Source: Epichloe hybrida (taxonomy: Eukaryota > Ascomycota > Sordariomycetes > Hypocreales > Clavicipitaceae). Taken from it: 64,000 bases of DNA. A model generated the notes under the pieces. The model ran no database searches. It was not told the DNA's origin and saw only the letters and a list, made by a program, of their open reading frames with translations. Shown one piece after another: positions 55,634-64,000 of the stretch; the stretch's first letter is position 1, and each line of letters begins with the position of its first letter. A program made the translations under genes and the position numbers. The stretch is taken from assembly GCA_019022495.1 (NCBI GenBank), contig JAFEKR010000018.1:186001-250000 (forward strand), given 5' to 3'.

Positions 55634-56458
55634 TCATCGGCATGGTCTCTGACTGCTCGACACGGAGTTGTCGCGAAAAGGATCGACGGCATGCCTCTCG
55701 TTGGTCATCTCCACCAACCGATTCAGTATCCTGAACTCCATTTTCAACTTGACACTGTACACGAGGGCCTTGTAGGCGGTCTGTAGGTCGTAGAAGTCCG
55801 TGTACTCCAAGCACAATATGGGAACATCGAGAAGAATGACGAAGACATTGACCAGGAGCAGGTGACGGCGCATCTTGGGCACAGCATCGCCGTACAGGCT
55901 GTCCCGGGTGTCGAAAAAGGAAAAACACGACTTGATGTAGAAGGCGGAGATAATGAGTTCCTGCAGGAAAAACACGGTGACTTGGACTTTCTCGTAGGCA
56001 ATATAAGGCTGGACCCACGAATTGCGTTGGGAGCTGTTGGCCCCGTACATGAGGATTATGATGGGGACATGAAGTACGAAGACGTTGGCGACAATCATGG
56101 CCAAGATGATGCGGAGCCAGGCGTCATTCCAGAATATGAGATGCAGTCGCGAGTAGAGCACGAGGGATTGTCCCGTGACCATGGGCACCCATCCGATGGC
56201 GACGAGGGTGATGTACAGGCCATAGTCCTGGGACCCGACGACGTTTTTGAGAAGAAAGCCGATCGAGTGTGGTATGATGCCGTTGGCGGCGGCGAGAAAA
56301 CTCCAGAAGTACAGGCCTTTGAAGCGCCGAAAGGTGGTGAAGACGATGACGTTGAGCTCGAGAGCGTTGTAGAGCGCCAGCGCTACGAATGCGACTATGG
56401 CGCGGGTTTGCCTGCTGGCATCTGTGACGCCGGTGCTTGGGTTGCCTGAGTAGCCCAT
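55634..56458 (-). CDS. Seven-helix fungal membrane protein (DUF7703-like), paralogue 2
   Basis: Single exon, 274 aa, from ATG 56458 (MGYSGNPSTGVTDASRQ). Hydrophobic helices: IVAFVALALYNALELNVIVFTTF, LYFWSFLAAANGIIPHSIGFLL, YITLVAIGWVPMVTGQSLVLYSRLHLIF, IILAMIVANVFVLHVPIIILM, VQVTVFFLQELIISAFYIKSC, HLLLVNVFVILLDVPILCL and the terminal YSVKLKMEFRILNRLVEM. The shared motifs with the protein at 46915-48027 show paralogy, but this copy lacks the intron found there. An in-frame upstream extension (to about 56554) has no ATG. Proteins of this kind are numerous in filamentous fungi and of unknown function; a receptor-like role is a guess. Confidence 0.78.
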   Translation of the reverse strand: MGYSGNPSTGVTDASRQTRAIVAFVALALYNALELNVIVFTTFRRFKGLYFWSFLAAANGIIPHSIGFLLKNVVGSQDYGLYITLVAIGWVPMVTGQSLVLYSRLHLIFWNDAWLRIILAMIVANVFVLHVPIIILMYGANSSQRNSWVQPYIAYEKVQVTVFFLQELIISAFYIKSCFSFFDTRDSLYGDAVPKMRRHLLLVNVFVILLDVPILCLEYTDFYDLQTAYKALVYSVKLKMEFRILNRLVEMTNERHAVDPFRDNSVSSSQRPCR

Positions 56459-58039
56459 GGCGGAGGGGGCAATGGCATGTCGGGGATTGGGAGAAGGCGG
56501 ACCAGACGAGGGGGGGGGGTATCTTTGTCGGAAATACTCGGTAGATGAATACAAAACGAGGTTGGAGTATTGTTGGTTCTGCTGGTCCTGCTGGTCCTGT
56601 TGGTCCCGTAATACGACCAGGTCGGTCGACTCTGACGACTCCGAGTCGTTCCAAAGTCAGGTGGGCGACTTTTATGTGCGACGTGACGGCGATGTCTGTC
56701 GTCGAGGACGATTCAACCGTTACACAAACACGAACAAGGGCTTTTCAGCACGCCACAGGCAGCATAGCAGCATCGGTGTTACCCGTCAGCTTGGTGAGTT
56801 CGAGTCCTCGATCAACGTCGGTCCAGGTTGCACCAACAGCACCGTATTCTGCCTCGGATGTGTCGGGGACAAATCGTTGATGAAGGGTTGAACAGGATTT
56901 GCTGCATGGGGCCGGCCACTGCCACCTGGCCAGGAGCTGAGCTGAGCTGAGCTGAGCTTACATACATATGTAATCCGTACCGACGTACCGACGTACATGC
57001 CGACCACGGATTACATACATGTAATATGAGCAGGGGCGAGAAATCCCACCAATTGTCGCGTTGTCGCGATGTCGTGTTGTCGTGTTAAACAGCAGGAAGG
57101 AGCAGACAGCAGGAAGGAGCGGACAGCACGTCCCGCCACGCTGGTCGTTGAGTGGTGCAAAAAAAAGAAAAGCAAAAAAGTTTTCAGACCCGGCCCGGCC
57201 CGCTGCCATCAGCAGTCAGCCAGTCACAGTTCAGCCTCTTTTTTTCTTCTTCTTTTGCCCGACTGTCTCCACTTTGGTCTTAACTTGCCAAAACTGCGAC
57301 GTCATTCATGCAACATGAGTTACATGACTGAGAGGCCTCGGTGTCCATGTATACTCCGTGATGGAGCATGTTTTGACACGTGCCGAAATGCTCTCATTGT
57401 CAGGATCGATGAAGCTCCAGGGAACCATGCATGATCATGCCCCGATGCATCTCTCGCAAGCGCAACGCCTTCATCGTCTTTTGTACAAGGTTCGGAATGG
57501 ATTCGAGATCCTTCATCGAGCTGATCCTTGGCATTGATGGAGCCATGTCCATGACGCACTCTCTGCCGAGTTATTGTCAAGGTAATCAGTTCATCATGGC
57601 TCCACGGGACGGATGCCTTGCAGTTGGCATCAGGACAGAAGTCTCGACAGATGGTCGCCTCTTGCGTATTATCGCTCTTCTAGAACTGCCAAAACACTGC
57701 CGCGTGTCATCTGCCGAGCATCGTCGGCGGAAACAAATATGCAGATGACGGTGAAAAGCAGAATGCTACTGGCTGTGCAGTTTACCTTTTACCTGTCTTG
57801 TCAAGTTTTACTTCAACATTGGCTTCCGATCAGTACTCATGGAGGCAGGGACTGCGCGGTAATCGGGACAGGATAGAAGAGAAGGGCGTCTCTACTTGTC
57901 GAAAGGCGACAAATATACCAGCAGTAAGTTTAAAATACAAAGAAATTTTCAAGCAAAAGTCAGATTACCCATAAAGACAAGACGAACCCCCCCCGAAAAA
58001 TGAACAAATTTTGATGCTTCTTTTTCTGTGACCAACTCG
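56459..58039. other. Intergenic with an inverted repeat; no gene seen
   Basis: 1.6 kb. An inverted repeat of about 20-bp imperfect arms (56959-56978 and 57006-57025) lies about 510 bp upstream of the membrane protein. GAGCT-type repeats precede it. Confidence 0.5.
56959..57025. repeat. Inverted repeat containing ATGTAATCCGT / ACGGATTACAT
   Basis: The 11-bp core arms (56968-56978 and 57006-57016) are perfect complements with a 27-bp spacer; the flanks extend the match imperfectly. It shares the TAATCCGTA core with the cupin upstream sites. Confidence 0.7.
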
Positions 58040-60027
58040 TCAGATTTTGATCCAGGGCGCCATCCACTTCTTGACGGCTGCCTTTGCTTCATCCACAAGG
58101 CCGAGTTCTGATACAGAGGCGTGTTAGTCGAAATGGTTTTGCTTCGTCCTTGCATCAACTTACCGAGCATCATTTGCACTGCGCCACGGATGCCAGAGTC
58201 TATGGCAGATGACATCCAGCCGTGCGTGTAGGACGTGTGTTCGCCGACAAAGATCATCTGTCTCACAAGGTCAGTACCACAGAATTAATACACGACCCGC
58301 GGGGGGCCAACGGTTCAGGTTAGCAAAGTCGTCCATCTACTCACGTTCTTGTGGACCTGAAGATACTGAGGCATGTACAGTTCGTGCTGCCCGACCGAAG
58401 GGTTGGCAAAAGCGCCGGCGGCGAAGGGATCCAGAGCCCAGCACTTTCTGGCCCATTTGCCAGTATACAGCTTCCGGGTCTCCTCCCCATGGATCTCGGA
58501 CATGGCGTCCAGCACATATTGGACGTGCTCCTCGTCAGACATGGTTTGCATCCTCGAGATTTCATGGTTTGACGACCCGTCGATGTAGGTGCCCATGATG
58601 GTAGCCGGACCGCTCGCGTTGAGATTGTAGGATGGGTAGCAGACCTGGTTGATGCCGGGGATGTCGGTAAGAGTGCTGCAGCTGCCGACGATGGGGTTCT
58701 CCATCTTCTCCCAGAAGCGCTCCGAGTACTCCAGCCCAACCTTGCAGTTGGTGTCGTAGATCAGATTATCGATGGCGTTCTTGATGGTGACGCCAATGTC
58801 GGGCAGACGCCACTGGCGGACGACGGTGAAGGGGGCCGAGATGATGGCGTACTCGTGCGTGGACTCCTGGAACCCGGCGTCCCTGAAGCCGTTGTTCTTG
58901 TACCGCAGCGTGACCTTTCCGTCGGCGTACCCGACGCGCTCGATCCTGGTGTTGAAGCGGATGCTGTCCTTGACCAGGGGCCGGAAGGCCTCGGGGAGGC
59001 GGCTCAGACCCCCGTCGACGGTGGCCCACGAGGAGGCGCTGTCGTAGAAGCGATCGTACAGGCCCTCCCAGAAACTGCCCTGGGGATCCTGCTGGCCGCT
59101 CACGAGGACGTCGGTGCTGTTGAGGCTGCCCTTGAGGTACTGCGAGATGAAGGCGAACTCGGACCATCGGTCGCCCGGCTCGCCGCCGAGGCCCTTGTCC
59201 GTCCACTCCCTGTGCGCCTTGTACATGCTCCTGGCCATCCGGACCATGAAGCCGTTGCCGGGCAGGCTGTCCTCGAGCTTCTTGTTCGTGGCCTTTGTTT
59301 CGGCATCCATGCTGACGGGCGGCGGGGAGAGCCGCGGGTCGTCCTTGACCTGCTTCTTGGTAGGCGGGAGACCGTTGGCCGTCCGGATGCCGCCAAAGTA
59401 CCGCAGACCGTTGTCGCTGTGCTCGATCCAGTCGATGAGGTCGACCCTGAGGTCCGGCCTGGCCTCGTTGATCCCGTTGACCTCGTTGATGAGCTCCAAG
59501 ACGAGCTGCGTGTCGGAGACGTTGTATTTCCGCTTGCCGTCTGGGTCGATGTATTTGAGGGGGAGTCGCATGGCGCCGAGCTCCTGGTACGAGTAATGGC
59601 CCGGCCCGCCCGTCAAGTACTGCGTGTGAACTCGGCCGCCGAGGCGGTTGCTCGCCTCGAGGATGCGCACGTTGACGAAGCCCGCCTGGCTCAGGAGGAG
59701 ATGTGTCGTCAACCCGGACAGTCCCGCGCCGACGATGCCGATGCTCTTGCTCTTGGCGTCCCTTACATGTTCTGCGCCGGGTTCCTTCTGCTTGAGGAAC
59801 TTGACGCCGTCGAACCACTGGCCCAGGGCGTCGAAGCCGTTGGCCTCTGTCATTGCGATGGGCTCTGGGGGGGGGCGAATTGCGCCTTGAGTCAGCGAGA
59901 AGTTGAGAGCGGTGATTTGTCGTTTTCCGTCCCTTTGACGCGTCAAATCGAAAAACTTACTGCTCGTCGCCGCCCGCGCAATCGACGCGGCTCCCAGCGT
60001 GGCCAGGAGCAGCGCCGTGTTTCCCAT
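58040..60027 (-). CDS. Secreted L-amino-acid oxidase (flavin monoamine oxidase family)
   Basis: FAD enzyme that oxidatively deaminates L-amino acids, giving keto acid, ammonia and H2O2. Exons: 60027-59961, 59864-58345, 58257-58164, 58107-58040; phases agree; 582 aa. A signal peptide (MGNTALLLATLGAASIARA) predicts secretion. The Rossmann FAD site is SIGIVGAGLSGLTTHLLLSQAG followed by RILEASNRLGGRVHT. The C-terminal FAD segment is FVGEHTSYTHGWMSSAIDSGIRGAVQMMLGELG, built across two introns. YSYQELGAMRLP and WKxxWxGG-type surrounding segments fit fungal secreted LAAOs. The first intron (59865-59960, 96 nt) is in-frame without stops, so unspliced mRNA would still be translated with 32 extra residues after the signal peptide. 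In other fungi such enzymes serve nitrogen use and antagonism. Confidence 0.9.
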
Positions 60028-61543
60028 GACGTTACGTTGCCGGAGGATGCAACGATTTCACCTTGTTCTTCCTTCGCGACTCTTGGCCCCGTCGGCTTTA
60101 GACGCAATACGATACCATACGATAACGCAGCTATAGTAGCTAGAAAATTACTACCCGATTAAATGTTTTTTTTTTCCGAACCACGAATAGGGGCGGTTCG
60201 CGAATTATATCGTCATGCCCCCCCCCCCCCCCTCTCTCCTGCCCCTAACATTATCGATGCCGTCCCGCATCACGGCGTCCTGATTTTCTTTTTCGGGTTT
60301 GAACACGAAATCGCGCGCTGCGCCTCATCTTATCGACCCCACCGCTGGGGACAACCTAGAAGTAACTATTTTTCCCCCATCTCCCGACTCCCAATTTGCT
60401 CGTCAGTAGTTACACAGGGCGACAGCACGGACATCGGGGGACAGCAGCATCGCCCGGCTGAAGAGGATGCACCAACTTGTTTCCCTTGTTCTTCAGCGGG
60501 AAATCAAACTTCTCTCGAGACAAGGTCATGTACGAATTAGATGGAACTGCATGACCCCCCCCCTGCTCCAGCTTATGTACATACTAATAACAAGGACAAA
60601 TATGCCTGTCACGGCGCCACCAATTCAAGGCTGAGCAGGAACCCGGCCCCCCATCCCTGCCAGATGCCGTCCGTGCCGTTATTTCTGCGACGCAAGTCCG
60701 TAAGCAGTTTCCACTTAGGAGGCTGCTCGCTTCCCCTGGCCGCAGTTTCGGAACCACGACAAACAATCACTCAACTTCGGAATGGGCGCTCCGAACGAGA
60801 AAAACATGGTCCATGGAGAATCATGACAGCGTAGCATAGAATGTCATTGTCGCGCCTTCAAGTGGGTTTCCTTCTTTTTTTTTCCCAATCCGACGCAAAT
60901 CCCCGCTCTGATTGGCCCGGGTTCGCGCAGGAGAGGGACGATCCGATCGGGTTGTTTTGTTCTCCGCAACGCTGGCGCCGTGGAATTGGCACCAACTACC
61001 AACTACTGCGCGAAGAAGCGCGCATCCCGGAGCCGGTAGAACTCAGTTGCGCGGCTCCTGATGGGGGGCAGGAGGTATTGGACGAGGGCGGCATGGGATG
61101 AACTTTGGAACACGGCTGAATTCACTCGACGTCATTAGGCGTTGTTCACGGGCCGACGTCTGAGCGTCACCTTGGAAGATGACGCATCCATTCAGGTGGA
61201 AAGCAGAGAAAAAAAAAAGGTGAATCCGAGGACAGGAAAATGCATTTCTTGAACTCGCTTGTCCTGAACACCGAGCGCCCCGCTCCCTATATACACGTCT
61301 AACTAGCTGCTGCAGGCGCCATTTTTCCGCACCGAATTAGCCGTCTCGAAAACCTGTTCATACATCATGTCGCCCCTGGTAGATCGTGAGCCGCACAGCG
61401 CAGCGAAGCGAAGCGCCACCGCATTCTTTGCACGCCGGCGGCCGGCGCCATGTGATAATATCGACCAAGGCAGTTAGTCACTTTCACGGCGCTCCCCTTG
61501 TCCACGCCTCACGCCTCACGTCTCACGCCTCGTGCCTCGCGCC
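60028..61543. other. Intergenic, no gene seen
   Basis: 1.5 kb with C-runs (about 60219-60232), short homopolymers and CACGCCTCACGTCTCACG-like repeats near 61503-61545. Confidence 0.5.
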
Positions 61544-64000
61544 TCACAGCTTGCCGCTGCGAATCTCCTTGTCGAAAATCTTGACGCCCCAGACATCATA
61601 AAACTGCAGCGGGCCAATGGTCTTGAACCTGAGGCGAGAGCCACTGTCCACACTATCGTCGTCGCTTTCCGAGTCAGAGTCGAGAGCTTCCATCGGTAAC
61701 AGGGGGTACTCTGCAGATCCAGGGCTGCTTGGGGACACGTGCGCTTTGTCCTTGCCCTTGTCCTTGGTCCGCTTCAGTGGCACCTGCGAGCGGGACTCTG
61801 AAGATGCCTCGGATGGTCTGATGACTCTATCGACGCGGTCGTCCTCGGTGGCGATCCATTCCAGCTTCAGCTCGGGGTGGTGCGATAGGTTGTCGACAAT
61901 GAATCGCAAAATCTCTCTCATGACCCAGATGCATGTGTCGTTGTTCTTGAAGTGGAGGATGTTGATGGCCCGGAGGTTGACTAGACCAGAAAAGTACTGC
62001 ATGAAAGCGTGCTATGTATGATTCGTTGAGTAGTCAGCGACGGGATCCGTGGTACATGATGGCAAATGAAATTCGTCAAAAAAACAAAAAAAGGGGGAGG
62101 GAGGGGGGTGGGCGCCGACGGATAAAAACTCACCACTGCATGGATGTTCATGCTCAGGGCGAGCTCCTCAAGTTGAACACCTCGAGTACATATGAGAATC
62201 ATGGTCTTCTCGTTGGCATCCCAATTGGGACCGTTGGAATCATCCTTGATCATCAGCCGCTTTAATGTGGGCATGTGCTTCTTTAGCACCAGTCGGCGGA
62301 TCTGGTCGATTGATGTCGCCGATCGAGGAGCGAAGCTCTCTGGCTTATGCTTGAGACCCCGCTCCAGCATGAACAGATCGTCGAGTACCGGCAGCTGCGC
62401 CATGCATGTCAAGAACGAAGCTGACACGTGATCGGTGAAGACGCTTCGAAGAGCCAGCGGTCGGTTCTTTTGCTCCTTGGCCAGCATTGACCAGATCGGT
62501 GCCTGGTTACCGACGTTGATGAGGGTCAAGTCCTTGATGCAGGTCATGTCGATTGCTTGTGACAATACAGAGGCCTTTACTGGAATCAGGCAAATCCTGA
62601 GCGTCTCGATGGACATTCCTCTCGTCTTTCGCTTGTACGCGTCTATGCTCTGTTTCGTGGTTCCGCCTGAGCGCTTCATTGGAATTCCCATGAGGTCCTC
62701 GATTTCAGACTCGAGTATGCGGATCTCATTGGATACCTCTATAGCGCTTCTGTTGAGCAGCGCCAGCTCAATATCGAGATCGCTCGCGGTGATGGAACCA
62801 CCTTCACTGATGCTCTCGTCGCGGATCTCCAAAACTCGTTGTCCGACCCCGCGGACCAGTCGATGGAGATGCGCCAGCTTTTTGGTAATGGCGGCACGAT
62901 CAACCTTGGCAATTTCAAACTCGGGTTTGCCGTCTTCAGGGCTGGGTTTATTGGCTAGGGAGCCTGGACTTTCTGCAGCGCCGTGATCCTCGTCACGCGG
63001 AAGAGCCGCGTCATTCGGGCCTTGCCGCAGTGTCAGGGGACTCCGACATCTCGCTGGGTCTGCGGATTGCGGATCATGGAATTCAGCTAGATGGTCTTGT
63101 ATCGTCTCCAGGTGTTCAATGTCGATGTCATCTGGGGAGGCATCTGACCCGGGCTGTAACAGGTTATGGGGCTTGCGGTCGTTGGTCGACATTTTGCCCG
63201 GGTGATCCGAACTCTGCGAACCAGGAGCAGTATCAATGAGCGCCGCTTCTTCCGGTAGATGGCCGTCTTCTTTAATAAGCATCGTTTCGTCAATGGGTGT
63301 CTCTTGAGTCTCTTCGTGTGTCTCTTCGTGTGTCTCTTGGTGAAGGCTATTGTTGGATGCCTCTCCCTCATTTGCCATTGTGTCGTTGGTATCGCGCTTT
63401 GAGAGGGCGGGCTTGGACCCGCTATCCACGTATTTCCGGGCCGCCTTCTCGATGATTGCAAGAGTTTCATACTGCGAAATTGTAAAGTGTCGAGACCCGT
63501 TCAGGGCATTCATCAACCGAGTCGAGACTGTTGTTAAAGATTCCACAAACTCGCCGCGCGGGTCTCCAGAGCGAATTGCGGAGTCTGTGATGGTAGTTGC
63601 CTCCAGATTCCTGTTGCTATTGAGCTTGAGTGGGCGTTCATTTGTAACGGAGCTTTCTTCACCAGAGTGTGGTCTTGGATGTCAAAAATCCTCGCGAGAA
63701 TCAATTCTTGGAGTTTCCGCTCTTCTTGTGCGCGGAACACTTTCGCGGGTCCAGTGCCGTTGTAGTCGACAGCATTTTCTGGCTGGGGAGCCGTTTGGAA
63801 GTCGTCCTCAATGTCGGAGTCATCGGCATCGGAGTCTTGTGGTGGCTTTCGAGCCTGTTGAGCCAGGGTAGTGGATAAGGACAGCTGAAGCTCCTTGAGT
63901 GTGGAAAAGGAATTCTTGACACAGGCTCGCAATTCGCCGAGGATTTCCAGGTTATCAATGTCCAGGACGGACAGACTTTGCAGGCCCTTGAAGCCAGACA
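61544..64000 (-). CDS. Leucine-rich-repeat-like hypothetical protein (5' partial)
   Basis: Continues beyond the right edge. Segments: from the edge to about 63663, about 63600-62134, and 62011-61544. At the edge, GFKGLQSLSVLDIDNLEILGELR is a typical LRR strand-turn pattern; later LRR-like stretches are AIDMTCIKDLTLINVGN, LPVLDDLFMLERGL, HMPTLKRLMIKDDS, VQLEELALSMNIHAV and LVNLRAINILHFKNND. Between lies a long disordered, Ser/Asp-rich insert. The architecture suits fungal F-box/LRR proteins, but no F-box lies inside the window. The 122-nt intron 62012-62133 is clear. The junction near 63.6 kb is not: coding evidence switches frame, and a 62-nt intron (63601-63662, GTGAAG...CTGGAG) fits phase but has weak signals. 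Confidence 0.65.

Noticed and set aside
56795..56830. tRNA-like T-arm (GTTCGAGTCC)
   Set aside because: The stem does not pair properly and no acceptor, D or anticodon arms can be built around it.
57431..57748. 105-codon plus-strand frame
   Set aside because: No recognisable motif, codon pattern or splice context; not enough to call a gene.
58855..60162. 435-codon plus-strand frame opposite the L-amino-acid oxidase
   Set aside because: GC-rich shadow of a well-supported gene; composition is Val/Glu/Leu-biased with no motifs, and it crosses real splice sites.

Overview
The window is nuclear DNA of a filamentous ascomycete. Genes carry one to eight short GT-AG introns (about 50-140 nt) with CTAAC/CTGAC branch sites. 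The gene set (IRE1, SWR1, a LAMMER kinase, NatB subunit, a fungal L-amino-acid oxidase) and the promoter style fit Sordariomycetes, most likely Hypocreales. The order is an inference; I cannot name a genus from the sequence alone. No bacterial, viral or intact transposon genes were seen, and no classical secondary-metabolite cluster.

Layout, left to right. 0-8.2 kb: the 3' part of IRE1, then HEL2/ZNF598, an intron-containing tRNA-His and a DEK_C-SWIB chromatin protein. 9.6-16 kb: a small secreted protein with an in-frame stop, a GT31 fringe-like glycosyltransferase, a secreted Lys/Gly-rich basic protein, and a U6 snRNA gene interrupted by an mRNA-type intron and followed by a tandem array of T tracts. 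16.4-22 kb: a nine-exon MFS sugar transporter, an SRPK-like kinase and a small hypothetical protein. 22.4-30 kb: a housekeeping block of NAA25/MDM20, COX23, the geranylgeranyltransferase I beta subunit and ILM1. 30-40.8 kb: a KIN4-like kinase, SWR1, and a divergent NDUFB8-type complex I subunit. 41-45 kb: a fungal hypothetical protein and an M24 peptidase. 46-56.5 kb: two DUF985 cupin paralogues interleaved with two seven-helix membrane protein paralogues, with a LAMMER kinase between them. 58-64 kb: a secreted L-amino-acid oxidase and a leucine-rich-repeat-type protein running off the right edge.

The genes do not form one pathway. Most are conserved housekeeping genes: ER stress (IRE1), ribosome-collision surveillance (HEL2), N-terminal acetylation (NAA25), prenylation, mitochondrial respiration (COX23, NDUFB8-type, ILM1), H2A.Z exchange (SWR1) and splicing (U6, LAMMER, SRPK-like). 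Accessory-looking content lies at 9-16 kb and 45-60 kb. The best leads are the U6 intron, which splits the catalytic ACAGAGA box and carries the Pol III B box, and the cupin/membrane-protein pairs, whose upstream regions share the rare 9-mer TAATCCGTA in palindromic or inverted arrangements.
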